Origin: Dermanyssus gallinae
Lineage: Eukaryota > Arthropoda > Arachnida > Mesostigmata > Dermanyssidae
Direction of reading: 5' to 3'
Length of the DNA: 64,000 nucleotides
Assembly: GCA_003439945.1 (NCBI GenBank)
Contig: QVRM01006074.1
Span: forward strand, 744,001 to 808,000
A program made the translations under genes and the position numbers. The notes beneath the pieces were generated by a model. The model made no database searches. It saw only the letters and a program-made list of their open reading frames with translations, and was not told the origin of the DNA. Within the stretch, counting starts at the first letter, position 1, and each line of letters opens with the position of its first letter. This document shows, piece after piece, positions 36,166 through 47,860 of this stretch.

Positions 36166-36590
36166 ATTTTATTTTTTATTTTTGTAGAGGTGGAAAATAC
36201 TTTACGCACACCCTCCGATGTTAATGAAGGGTAGTGTGGGACTAAACGCCGGGGAAGAGTATAATAATCGATCCAATCCGCGCGTTCTACCCACTAAAAA
36301 CCACCTCTCCCACCCTCTTCTGGTTCGGAATTGTGAACCATCACATCGAGACCAGAAGAGGGGAGTCTCGTGCTGCGACCCTCTCCTTAGTCTACGAGTA
36401 TGTCCCGAGCAGAGAGTGGGTCCTGCTCGGGAGTGGACACTAGAGGCCTAGTGTTGAATCGCGATCTGCGGCGATCTTCCTGGCGACATTTTTCGCGCAT
36501 AAGCCAGTTTAAGTATTGGATCCCGGCGTGCCAGTCCGTTGTCGACTTGAGCATGTTGGCTACGATGTTTCACGATCTAGCATGTACCTA
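36166..36590 (-). pseudogene. R1-clade LINE 3' end, 5'-truncated copy
   Basis: The minus strand reads STTDWHAGIQYLNWLMREKC and continues RQEDRRRSRF to ...ARDILVD and a stop near 36397. This looks like an ORF2 C-terminus. It is followed by an untranslated part containing GGTTCACAATTCCGAACCAG and TGCGTAAAGTATTTTCCACC, then a T-rich (A-rich in sense) end at 36166-36183. The 3' region matches the copy at 62272-62520 almost throughout, which links this fragment to the R1-like half-LINE there. The 5' side is truncated near 36590. Upstream codons include a stop. Confidence 0.7.
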
Positions 36591-37305
36591 ATACAGGTAA
36601 AGATATTACAGAAACAATGTTAACGACAGAGGGCTTAGAGGATGTGCAAAAAGGAACTGCGAAATAAACTAAAGGTTTTAGCTGCATTTTCTGTTGTGGC
36701 CCTGAATATGGCGGTATTTTTGTATTAATCATATCGCCATAGCAAATTGCAATGAATACTTGCAAATATGTCCTTCTGTAATAAATGTGATCTCCTCTGA
36801 CCTGTCAGTCTGCATAATTTTGACGGGCTTTCAGTAACCAACTTAAATAATACAAATACATGTTTCGATACTTTAAATAGAAATATAATTAAAATAAATA
36901 ATGTTTGTTTACATTACCCCACAAGACGCGCGTATCTGGCATATCACCTTTAAAGAGTTAAAGAGGCTAGACACTGAAAGCATCCTTGTGATCATTGTAG
37001 CAGGGAAACAAAAATAATAAGGTTCCATCAAACTTTTATCGTAAAGATAATTTATTTCGGGTTCCCAAGCGGAGGTAGATATTCCCAAGATAATTTTTAT
37101 AAAGTAGGACTGAAGGCCACAACAAAACTGTACCCGCGCAGGCCTGGCGAAAATTCCCTTCTAATTTAATCTTATCCGGAGAGTAACACATATTTTTAGA
37201 AATGTTGCGCGCTGTAAAATGTTATGCGATGAGCCTTATGGTGCTCGTGACAAAGTTTCCAGTTCATTGTATAAAAACATTTATATTTATACATATCAAT
37301 GAGCG
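36591..37305. other. unassigned AT-rich sequence
   Basis: No recognised feature. Confidence 0.4.
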
Positions 37306-37307
37306 CA

Positions 37308-37445
37308 CTTATTAACAACAAAATACTGCAATATGATCGGAGAGCACTAGGTGTTAGGTGGTAGGAAGATCATAAAAGAGCTCTTTCTGAAGAGCAAGGA
37401 CTAAATACAGAAGTTTGCGACGTGCCGCAAGGGTCGTCAGCTGAC
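37308..37445 (+). pseudogene. possible LINE RT fragment
   Basis: The plus strand reads LINNKILQYDRRALGVRW, a stop, EDHKRALSEEQGLNTEVCDV, PQGSSADL. The pattern 'LL.KL..YG.RG....W...L..R.Q.V......GVPQGS' is that of CR1/jockey-like RT blocks 3-4 at normal spacing. No ADD block follows within a plausible distance. Confidence 0.45.
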
Positions 37446-40435
37446 TTAGTGAATTCCTGATGCAGAAGGAAACAGTAGTGTGTTCCAGTCCGATTGACCA
37501 AAATGCATCTGATGCCTTACAATGCTTTTCTGCGCTAGGTTACGAGAAGGACCAGTAGAGGAGAAGTGTCCACATACAGGTCGGGTAGCCTTTTAATTTC
37601 CAAAAATGATATCAATTGCCACTACCCCAGCAGGCATAACAGTGATCGGCACTTGCCAATGTTTGAACGTGCTATTAGCAAGGGTACAGGCGCCACCACC
37701 ACGTCTCCATGAACGGTCTCAACGTTGTACATAATAATGTACAGGCGACTTACAAGCGTGCTTCTTAGGAAGTTAAAATATAGCGTTAAAATTAAGATGA
37801 CAAACCTGTTTTCCGTTCCTAAAGTTGGTTGTACTAGAATTATTAAAAATAGTTCTATATGGAAACATGTTTCAGTCAAGGCATGCATAAAAACGTGTGT
37901 ATGTAACGTTTCTATTTGTTTAGTGGCATTTAAACCATTAATTGGAAATGTTGCACTCTCTTCTAAATGAGAAAATTGAACATATATTTAGTCGCAAGCA
38001 TTGGGTCAAAACGAGGTACATATATTTTATGCGTACGTATGCCGTTGCCACATGTTGGCTTGCTACCAGTAACACGAGCGCTGCCATTGGCATCAACTTG
38101 TATAAATTGTTGTTCCATTTTAGGCCAGTACTTAAATACTTGTTGCGCTTGGACGAATTTATTTGATTCGTACACACAGCACATTCTGAGTAGTTAGCGT
38201 TATTTTTTGTAGGACGTCTATCGACACGGTTATCGGCACTTCTGCGTTTGCTCATTTTTCCGGAAGTAACGCGACCAGGCAAGGGCGCCAAATTGGGTGA
38301 GAATGGAATTTATAAATAACATTTTAACACAGCAGAGTAGCTTTGTTGAAATTCAAGCCACGTTAACAGCGACGATACAATAAGATTTTTCTTGATTACC
38401 ATGCCCAACGCCGACTCTTAATCTATTTTTAACATATACGTGATAATTAACCACAATAAGACGTTATGTCCTGCCTTGGTGTCATGTCATTAAACATGCC
38501 AGAAAATACCGCTGTATGAGGAAGCCATGCAATGATTGTTCACCGATCTCCTAGCTAAGAATCCTCTAGACTAAACGTAATTTTTCATTGAGTAAAGTTA
38601 AGAAAAAATAAACTGGAAACAAATAAAAATTTTGAGCAATTTTCGACCAGGGCCACGTTCCAGTCAACTGTTACAAATTCATCTAAACTTAGTTCAAGTG
38701 TAATAGCAAGTACATGTACAAAATCATTACATGTACAGTAAAGACGAGTTTGACAGCACTCTGACTATAGGCCGCTGAGCCTAATGTCCTAATGCATGTA
38801 ACGAAACTAAATTAAGTTCGCCAGCCATAAACTACAAAATGTGCCAGGACGTGATAGAGGTTGTTGAAACATTGTTGAAGCTAGGAAGTAGTTTGAAGGT
38901 TTGCATGCCTTCTCAGCAATTTCCCAGGAGGGAGCGTCTCTAAAATATACAGTTTTAGATTGTGTTTACCTTCCAACATCCAAGCAAACTTGTCGAAAAA
39001 GTGCTCTGCGACATCCTACGTAACTAACAATATGAAGTCTGGCGAGTTTTCCATGAATGGTCTCTATTTAGATAAATAAAATAAACAAATATGGATCGAA
39101 TAGACGCATAGAATACAAACATGTGTGCAAACTCGCCTTTAAGCTGCAGCGCTCAGCTGCCAGCCTGCGTAACATCGAGGCTGAAGCACTCGTCAAAAAC
39201 TTCGCCCTCAGCCGACAAAAGTTCGCCTTGGGTGCGTCTGTTTGGTTGGTCGTATGCACCGACTTTGTAACTCTCTCAACAATCTGTTTCGAGTTGATTA
39301 TGATGTTTTCTAACAGAGAACATCAACCAGATATAGGTTCTCTCGTTAGTTATGCGCATGCGCCATCTCGAAAGTGAACCAACCTACTTGCTCTGTTTTT
39401 CTGCGCCGTTGTTTTTTCAGCTGACCAGAATACACACCAGAATTTGCGTTAGCAAAAACATCTAAAACCTTTTAGTGAAAAATGACTAGTACCTGGTTAC
39501 TGATGTCACCGTTATCTGTCAGGTCGCATCACCTGGCACCCGGCCGCAAGACTATTTTAGGCAAAACGAAGTTGGAAGGATGTCTGTTTCCTACTCTATC
39601 AAAACTACCTAAGGCGAGATCGCTGTCATGTTTAGCGCAACTAAGGCTAATTATAACAGATTTTTTGGATGCGATTTAAAGAGGATTTACATAACGAGGA
39701 GATTATATATATATATATATATAATCTGTTGGGATACCTGGTGGGCATTTTTCTGCGTATCTAAGCGGCTTTATCGCTGTACGACTTCAAACTGTGTGCG
39801 ACTCTCTACGTTGGCGATTCGGCTTTGCTGTTGTGTTCGGCGTCACCATCGACGTTCCTCGTTTGAGTTTGCATGCGTAAGGTTTGTTCGCTACGAGATC
39901 ATAGAGAATTTATCGGGAATTGCGTATTTTCTTCTCTAGCTATGCACATACCTCAGACAGCTCACGAAGCCTTGGTCTTCAGCGTGCATAGCCATAAGGA
40001 TAATAACTTCATCTATGCACTTTATGGCCAAAGCTTCACTTTTGCCATCGAGTGCATAGATGATTTTGCTGTAAAGTAATCTGGAGCTGTCACATGTGCA
40101 GATCTTGGTGGTAGTAGCAAGTACTCAATTGAAAACCTTGAGCACTGGAGTTGGGGATGGGTTCCACGTGAACAGTAGTTGATCGTGGGTCAGCCGGTCC
40201 TAAGCTAATGATAAACAAGTTTATATAGTACAACATTAATGCAATGCTTGAACAATGAATATTGTATACTCGGTATAATTTAAGCTGCGTTACGTAAGTG
40301 GCATCCGTTACGTTCTCTATCAAAATCTGTTCACAATTGAAAGCATTGAGCTTTTGGGGTGTGCCCTACGAGATTCGCTCACAGTATCGCTGGCGAGCTG
40401 ATCACCCACCATATGGTTGTCAGAATTTTCTCTCG
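37446..40435. other. unassigned sequence
   Basis: Several overlapping open frames of 73-117 codons occur on both strands at 37938-38291 with no family features. Another at 39123-39377 (MCKLAFKLQRSAASLRNIEA...) is unrecognised. A self-complementary GATTATATA...TATAATC stretch (39701-39726) is an (AT)n run with matched ends. Confidence 0.4.
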
Positions 40436-40439
40436 ACAG

Positions 40440-40690
40440 CACAAGATGACAACTAGAATCATACAAATCTAGTTGTCATCATCGACAAACAAATGAGAGT
40501 CAGACTCTTGCCGCAAAAGCTGCTAAATCATCTTTTCGACTGTGCAATCTAATCATGCGTGCAATTGCTGGGTGAAACCCAAATATGCGCACACATCTAT
40601 ATAATGCCATATATATTCTTAAGCTTATTCTAAACATTAAAACGTTTGCATAGTTTTAGGGTCTGTTTGTGGGACGAGTAGTATGGCACT
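40440..40690 (+). pseudogene. possible LINE RT thumb fragment
   Basis: The plus strand reads LVVIIDKQM, then in a shifted frame QTLAAKAAKSSFRLCNLIMR, AIAG, a stop, NPNMRTHLYNAIYILKLIL. The pattern 'LGV.ID..M.....Q...KA..S...+...I.R......R..LY...+.P.L.Y' is typical of the thumb of CR1/jockey-like RTs. No catalytic motif is present. Confidence 0.4.
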
Positions 40691-41340
40691 GGAAGTTTTG
40701 TTATCCCCGAATCATACGCAAGTAAGCGGCGCATTGCCACTCGTCATTCTAGTTTTTACAATGTTTCAGCACACGTTTTGCAGCACTGGCAGCCGTTGCC
40801 CCGCCCAGTGCAACTGCGGTATGTTCAAGTTCATCTTAGGCAATCCTTGTCACTGTTTTATTATACGCCGTACGCGCTTACTAACACACGTGATGCTTAA
40901 GCGCCCTGTCAGAGACATACAAGGGTGATCCTAAATCATAGAGCTTTTACTGTGTTATATCTTGTACTGTGTTACAGGGAAAAACCTTTTAGGCAAAATC
41001 ATCAACCGTGAGTTATACTCGTCGCCAGTGAAATACGTTTCAATGTATATGCTAGAGTTGATAATCCACTTTAAAGCATGAAACACCTCTAGAGAAAGCA
41101 CACAAATGCTTGAACTGGTCCACCGTATCGAAAAGGGGCAGTATAAGACCAACACGATTTTGTCAGTGAGGCATATCATAAAAGAGTTCAATGGAAGAGC
41201 TATTGAACACTCCATATCCAGAGAAATACCTACCCAAGTAGGTGCACAAATGAGTCAGGTAACACAGCAGGAATGCTGTACCTGCGTCCCTTTGTATGTG
41301 GGTGCTATATCGCCTATAACTTAATGTGCTGTGGTCAGCC
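40691..41340. other. unassigned sequence
   Basis: Open frames at 40683-40928 and 41106-41324 show no recognisable domain. Confidence 0.35.
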
Positions 41341-42830
41341 TGCACTGGCAAATATGCGCCGACATTGCGATACTTCCCTCTTTCTTTCTCTCTCTCTCTC
41401 TCCTCTCTCTCTCACACACACACACACTCCTTCTTACTAACCATCTGTAATTTCGTTTACCGGACTTTCTAGTATTGGAGTGACATGTGCAAGTGGGGTC
41501 CGTGCCTGGTGGTGCAGGTGACAAGAAGGTTGTCGCGTAAAACGGTGTGCTACCACCACCACCACCACCACTGGTTGGCAACGAACTGCATCCCTCTAGG
41601 TATGTTCCTCGAGCAACGACTTTTTTTCCCTCGTCTCTTGACTTTGCTGACTCTCGATGGCCATCGGGCTGTGAGATCTTTTCCGTCTTTCAATCGCCTC
41701 TTCCCGTGGGCATTGCTCGCCGCAATTTTCTCCTCCTCCTTCTTACTCACTGCTTCTCTATTCTTGCTCTTTGGCGGCGGCGAAGGCTGTCTGTCTGTGC
41801 TCGTTGTTTCATGCCTTATCTCGACGTTTTTCCAGTTTGCGCTCGGGCCCCGCGGGCATTCCTTAGGGCCTCTGTTCCTTCTGTTCGTTTTCTCTCTATC
41901 CCCTCCCCCCTCTCTCTCTCTCTGTCTCTCTGTGTCTATGCGGAGTGTCCCGTTTTGCTCCCGAACTTAGATGGCTTTGCTGGCGGCTGTCGAGATCACC
42001 ACACCAGCTGGCGGCCGGTACTGCTTGCGTTGCGGCTGATCGTAGCACTAGAAGTAGTAGTAGTAGTAGTGATTGGGGAAGAGGAGGGGTGTGTTGATCG
42101 GTTAGTCGGCGAGTGGGCTGCCGCGTTCCAAATTCAGGATCGGAAGCCGTGGTTTCTTTGCGTTTGCATCGACTTTATACGCGCACACATGTGCCCGTAA
42201 CACAAGGCGGGCCCAACAGCGGTAGCGGCAACAGCAGCAGCAGCAAGGATTTGTATTGGAGATATCCTCACGGCAAATGCGTTCGCGGTAGCATATCGAG
42301 TGAGAGCCGAGCAGAGCTTGACATGGTCTGGATAGTCAGGCGATAGTCAAGCATTGCGAATACAGCGCGACGAAAGCGAGAGTGGACAGAGAGTATATGG
42401 ACAGAGTGGTGGTAGGCGATGGCACGCCGCATAGAAAAACAGAGAAACGAACAAGGAAAGCAGGAGGAAACAAGCGGTCGCCGCTGGCACTACGAGGCTG
42501 AGCGCAAAAAAAATCTTTACCCAAAAACCCTTTGCGACAGTAATGTGTCGTGTGTCGAAGTGTTGGCTCAGATCAGCCTCTACATAAATCGGCACGGGTA
42601 GGTAGACACTCGGGCTGCTGGATCGCCTGTCTGCATCGATAGCCTGACACGGCTGAAACCTCACTCGCCGCCACGCCTGGCCGCGTGAAAGAGTGAGGGC
42701 TCAGAGCCGCCGAACTGCTCCAGCCGTGCGCACATAGTACAGGCAGATTTGGTTCTCTGTTCTGAACTACGACTGCAACGAATACTACGTTGTGTCGCTC
42801 TAAGCACTTAAACACTGTCAATTACTGGTT
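41341..42830. other. GC-rich segment with many simple repeats
   Basis: The segment contains (CT)n(CA)n at 41376-41428, (ACC)n at 41551-41572, a pyrimidine tract at 41905-41936, (TAG)n at 42053-42070 and (CAG)n at 42231-42246. CpG is frequent. The 217-codon plus frame 41547-42200 starts inside (ACC)n and reads low-complexity Pro, Leu/Ser and Val tracts, so I do not regard it as a gene. The composition and CpG content could mark a host promoter or 5' exon. Confidence 0.4.
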
Positions 42831-43860
42831 GTTATGTTAATGTGCGGTTGCATTTCTAGCTACGATTTTATTATTTGCCCTATTAACCCACTAGCTCGTG
42901 GGTAGCAGGCAATCGACAGACATTAAAAGTAGGCGACTTTACACAATAGAAACAAAATCTCGATGCGATGTAGCTCTCCTTGGTGAAACGTTCTTCTAGG
43001 CTAGTCTGTAGGCACGATCAAGGACATGCTAGTCTAAACAATGTTTTCCTAAAACAGAGCCTTTTAACAGACGACAGAGGTTGATATTATAAACACACAC
43101 ACAAGGCGTATATATCATTTCTTCGCTAGCAATATCTTCGCCGTTAGCAAGACCAAGCACCAATTTAAGTATTGCCATAGAGAAGCTTGCCTTTTGACTT
43201 AGTGTAAGTGTTTATTGCTGCACTGTACCCAAATATATCGAACAACACTGAGTACATTGCGCTACTGACGATTTTGGTAAATAGCAAGTCCGTGTAAAGC
43301 AGACTAGAACACAACATGTTTTATTATTCCTACGAACGATCTAGTGAATGCCTTCTATTTTTGTAGAAGGATGGTTGTTCCATATAGTACCATCTCATGG
43401 AAGATCGTTTAACACACATTCCAATATTCGTATTAGGAGCATATACAAATCACTGTTGTATAACTTCTGAAACCCCCGATTAATAACGAAGCTTCAGAGC
43501 CATACGGGCCACTCGGCGATCGATGTTTTTGTGACGAGCGTGAGTAGAAACGACAAGTCTGTAAGGAAAGACTCCTAAAGCGCGCTTGCGCCCGACACCG
43601 TCGAAGGTCATAGCTCGGCAGCGCCTCGAAGTTCCTAAGTCTTGTGCATGCTCTGACCTTCCCAGAACGTACATGCACTGGTTCGGCTTATACGATTGCC
43701 TTGCCTAGAAAGCATAGATTGACTGGAAAATCATGTACCTTTTTAAAATTTTAAAGGCCTGCCTGCTAAGCGGCGTTGTTTAGGGAGGAAAAAAACAACG
43801 TTTTCAGCTGCTTACAGGTCTACTTTAATAAAAAGGTTCACTTCTCTTGCAAGCAACTTA
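42831..43860. other. unassigned sequence
   Basis: Nothing recognisable. The Arg-rich minus frame at 43433-43678 has no motif. Confidence 0.4.
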
Positions 43861-43864
43861 AGAC

Positions 43865-44030
43865 ATGCGTAACATCCTAGCCGCGATTTTCCAAGTGAAC
43901 AGAATATCTTCAATGGTAAAATTGTTATCGCTAACAATGAGTCTAATACAAGGCCACAACCTAAGTCCGTTGTTAGTTTTGATCCTGCTGAGGAAACAAT
44001 TCAATTCAAACATTTATTCACCTTTGCCAG
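43865..44030 (+). pseudogene. LINE RT fragment, sister of the 44.2-46.6 kb LINE
   Basis: The plus frame reads RNILAAIFQVNRISSMVKLL, then SLIQGHNLSPLLVLILL. This matches VRNLLAAILQ ... GLAQGDNLSPLLFSILL in the minus-strand LINE at 45030-45210. The QGDN block has Asp replaced by His. An (AT)n run ends the similarity at about 44045. It is a second, opposite-strand and more decayed copy of that family. Confidence 0.6.
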
Positions 44031-44044
44031 GTAGTATGAACACA

Positions 44045-44075
<31 letters not shown>

Positions 44076-44076
44076 G
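44045..44076. repeat. (AT)n microsatellite
   Basis: An alternating AT run of about 30 bases. Confidence 0.93.
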
Positions 44077-44223
44077 CAATAGCGGCTAAAATTGCACTAT
44101 TGGGCATAGTCGTGTCACATTGGGGGTTGAGTCCCACAAGACATCCGGTATATAAGTATATACTACACGGACTATATGGCTACAATCCAATTTTCTCCTA
44201 TATGGAAATAGACTAGAAAGTGC

Positions 44224-46640
44224 TCATCTCGAATATTTTAAGATGGGGTCAGTCAGGCTACCTAGGGAAGGGACCAGAGCACAGGAAACGGCGTGGTATC
44301 TTCCACAGTGTGCTTTGCATCTAGAGCACCTGCAATGGTCATCTGGTTCGTGGAAGTCCCGCACGATGCACAGTTTATGATAAAAGCCGTGTACGGCATA
44401 GCGGGTTACGACATGACGGTTGTAACGATACGTCCCTCTCCATTCGTTACGTGTCATAGCTCCAGTTTCGAATAATTTATCATTGATATCCGCGAACTTT
44501 ATCTACCAGCACTCGAGGATTGTCCTTGTCGCCGACAGGTCAAAGCGGTGCCGCAGATCTTCGGTGAACAGCGGTGTGTCTGCTAGGAGATATACTAGGC
44601 TGCGCCGTGAGGTCCTCCCAAATGACGCGTATCCTATACGACGTGATTGGGGCTATTTTGAGATCGAACAGTCTCAAGGCGGTTTCGAGTGACAACAGCT
44701 GCGGCGATTTCATTGCCCATACGGCGGTCACTGCCTTCCTGCACCTCTCGGCAATGTGTGCGGTGAAGCTGCGTCCGTTATAAGAAAATAGTAGCCCCAG
44801 GTATGGAAACCTGTTTACGTACGCGAGCGGTACACTGGCGTATCGCAAGGTGTCAGTGCCACTGGTTCTGCCGCCCCTCCTGAATTTCATTGCTTCTGTC
44901 TTTCTCTGGTTTACCGTTAGTCCCAAAGCATTTACAGCAGCGTAAAGACGGGCTAAGGCTTGCTGTACCTGAAACCTGCTTGGACCAAGTCGTCCGCTTA
45001 CAAGATAACTTTGACTAGATTTCTCGGGCCTCTTATTTGGGCGGGCAGGTCCTTCAGTAGGATAGAGAACAGGAGAGGGCTCAGGTTGTCACCCTGAGCT
45101 AGGCCTGTTGTCTGGGCGAAAGGTTCGAGTTCGGCGATACCATCCTCGATGGTTATTCTGTTCTCCCTGCAGGATGGCCGCGAGAAGGTTGCGCACTTTA
45201 ACTGGCACGCCAGCCTCTGCCAACGTGCGTAAGACCATGTCTCTAGGCGCCGAATCAAATGCTGTCTTGAACTCGACGAAGACTGCATACAGAGGGTTCA
45301 TCGATATGGCTAACGCCCTCTTAACGTCCTCCATCAGAATCGTACAGGCGGTTTCTGTCGAGCGATCTCTGCGGAATCCATGCTGCTCGGTCGGGATGGC
45401 TCCTACGCCCTCCAGGTAGTCACACAGTCTCCATGTCAGCAGACAAGAGAGTAGCTTATAGCATACGCTCTTCTTAGCGATGCCCCGTCAAGATGACGGC
45501 AGGGCCGAACCCCTCTTACCCTTAGGTATAACTAGCAGATTTGCGTCCCTCCACTTTGCTGGGAGCGTGCCCGTCCGCAAGCATTCGTTGAATAGCGCGG
45601 ACCAGCAAGGAGCAAGAAAGAGTGCACATTTCAGACGCTCATTGCGTACTCTGTAGGGGCCGGAGGCTTTATTACTGCGGAGACTTCGAAGTCCTCGTAG
45701 GACCTCCTCGACGGTGAACTCCTGCTGGAGGGAGTCCCGTAGCCATGTCGTCGATTCACCTTACACGGCGACTAGGTTTGGCACCTCGCGAGGAATGGTG
45801 TCCCGTGAAGCGAACATTTCCGAGAAGTGATTAATGAGGGCTGACGAGCTGATAGGGCAGGTCGCGGTGCTCCCTCGGTGGGCCAGCTATCTGTAGAGAT
45901 GACGCTCTGCGTCGGCTATAAGGCGAGCCTCCAGCATCTCCTGGTACCTCTTACGCTGCGTCGCGTATGTTTTCCTACAAATTGTTTTGAATATCGAGGC
46001 AAGCTGATGGTAACCCGGATTCGATTCCGCTAGGAACCTAAAGGTAATCTGGGCTCGGCAAGCAAGCCGACAGCTGTGGTCGAACCATGGCCTGTGCTTT
46101 TTGGAAAAAGAAACTGGCTGTATACTAGAGTGCAGCACTTCGAGTAGGCGCTGCGCATACACCTCCGTGTCTATCACGTCCGGCACAGGGAGAACTTCAT
46201 GAGCACGTTCTAGGAGCATATTCACATTGAGCCGGCGTGGGAGGGCAAGTCGCCTGGCCGTTCTCGTTGACGCTTCCTGAACCGTGAGGTCCTTCCACTG
46301 GAACGTGGGCTCGAATGCATGCGCCTTCACGAAGCTTGTTGTTTCCTTCCTGATACCTGATCACTTCTTTGGGCACGTTGGTGGCGAACACGTCGATGAC
46401 CGAGATTCCGGAGTACCCCAAAAATGTTGGGGATAGCTTGGAATTGACTATCCAGCAGCCGTAATGTGCTAGGGTGTCTCGGAGGGCTATGGTGCGGCTC
46501 GAGTTCGGCTGATCAAGGCAAGCGTTGAAGTCACCAGCGACTATCAGCTGCTGAGGAAACTGCAGGGATCGAACCGGCGGTGTCTCGATGATTCGCAACC
46601 ATGACTAACTCGAAGTGGCGCACTAGAAAGTGTGCCACCT
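44224..46640 (-). pseudogene. LINE ORF2 remnant: endonuclease, RT, C-terminal zinc motif
   Basis: The most complete decayed LINE in the window. Minus-strand order: endonuclease (VAGDFNACLD, 46511-46540; ISVIDVFATN, about 46380-46410), linker (FSKKHRPWFDHSCR, about 46070-46110), pre-RT (SNKASGPYRVRN, 45640-45680; LVIPKGKRGS, about 45505-45535), RT (TEQHGFRRDRSTETAC, 45345-45392; FKTAFDSAPRDMVLRTLAEA, 45212-45271; GLAQGDNLSPLLFSILLKDL, 45047-45106), catalytic ADDLV (about 44985-45000) with a stop in place of the Tyr, MKFRRGGRTSGT, and a C-terminal CRCSRCKAHCGRYHAVSC (44284-44337). It is broken by several stops and frameshifts into frames of 81-147 codons. The clade is not settled by eye. Confidence 0.8.
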
Positions 46641-47380
46641 TTAATCCGAGCACGACGACTCGTGTGAGGGAAATGCGTGAAGCGCAAACGGAGACTTTAC
46701 CATCGACCATGCAGGGAGCCAAGGAACATTAGTAAGTAAAGCTTAAGGCAGCAGAAAGGACTACGTGAGTGATTGTTACATTGATGTTTGTTGTTACATA
46801 CATTGTTACATGATTACATCCTGGTAATCTGCCTCTTATATAAGTTGTTACCTTTTATGTACGTAAAGCGCCTCTGTCGCATGTAGCTTGTCGTGATAGA
46901 TCAGGATGGTGTACTCAACTACAATGCGCTGTCGAGCCCGATGGCGTGGTAGATTCGCGTGCGCCGCCAAGCGGAGGAGACACAAAGGTGCACGGGTTTG
47001 AGCACCACCGTTTTACATTTGTATTTATGGCATCCGTCTTACGAAGCTATGCGAAAGCAAACCTGTGGACGTTAAATGTTGGCTAAGGGTCAGCCCGAAA
47101 AGAAAGCTACAATGCGCTGGAGATTCGCTTTAACAATATATGGGACTGCATTAATGGCTTTGTAAAGGGTACATTTTTATTAAAAAAGTTTCTTAAATCA
47201 TGGAGTAACTTATTGTCGTCGTGTTTGAGGAATATTAACCTATCAAGATAAGCAGGAATTAAGATGCTGAAATGAACGACTGAGGAGCGAACATAGGTCA
47301 AAGGCAAAATATATGGGATGAATTAATTATTATCAACAATCATTCAGATTCGACTGCATTTAAACAATACATCGCAGATA
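46641..47380. other. unassigned sequence
   Basis: The first 100 bases may be the N-terminal endonuclease of the LINE on the minus strand. A 12-base stretch (AAGAAAGCTACA, 47100-47111) is followed by no recognisable feature. Confidence 0.35.
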
Positions 47381-47384
47381 TTGT

Positions 47385-47860
47385 GTTACAGGCATACCAA
47401 GAAGTATAAATCTCATAGGTGCAATGCAGACGATGCTCCGGGAGCGTGGACCAGACACCTCATCCCGGACCTGACCATATGGTCTAACATAGGCCAAGGG
47501 AAGAGAACTTACTACATGACCCAAGTCTTGACGGGCCATGGTTGCTTTCAGGCGTACCTCCATAAGATCAAGATCGCGCAGAACTCAAGATGCGTAGTAT
47601 GCGAGACGGGCGAGGTGAACAACGTTACTAGCATCGTCTGCTTCCGCCCAGCCCTTGAAAAACAACGAACATCGGCGAACATTTTCCAGAGACTCGATTC
47701 GAGAACGAGACTCGATCAGTAAACAAGCTGATAGCAGGGATGTACGAGGATGAGCAGGTGTGGTTACGGGGAGCACAGATAATAGAGAAGATCATGCAGA
47801 AGAAAGTAGACCTTGAGTATAAAAGGAAACAGAGAGAGCGAAGCAGGGAATAGCTGACCA
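47385..47860 (+). pseudogene. R1-clade LINE ORF2 C-terminus
   Basis: The plus strand reads DDAPGAWTRHLIPDLTIWSN, TYYMTQVLTGHGCFQAYLHK and IKIAQNSRCVVCE (47428-47622). In another frame it reads LIAGMYEDEQVWLRGAQIIE and KIMQKKVDLEYKRKQRER up to a TAG at 47851-47853. The pattern 'GAWTR.LIP....W......(Y).(M)TQ.LTGHGCF..YL.+......+C..C' is the signature of R1-clade C-termini. The 'W..V......I+..K...E' ending also fits. The usual paired Cys/His knuckle is partly lost, and one frameshift lies near 47700. Nothing upstream of the C-terminus survives. Confidence 0.75.

Noticed and set aside
37938..38291. Cluster of four overlapping open frames on both strands
   Set aside because: No frame has a recognisable motif. 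Overlap on both strands points to chance.
39701..39726. Self-complementary GATTATATA...TATAATC as a regulatory palindrome
   Set aside because: An (AT)n microsatellite is self-complementary by nature; only the terminal G/C bases add to it.
41547..42200. 217-codon plus-strand open frame starting with poly-Pro
   Set aside because: It starts inside (ACC)n and reads through (CT)n and (TAG)n tracts. Alternative frames are equally open. It looks like low-complexity translation.
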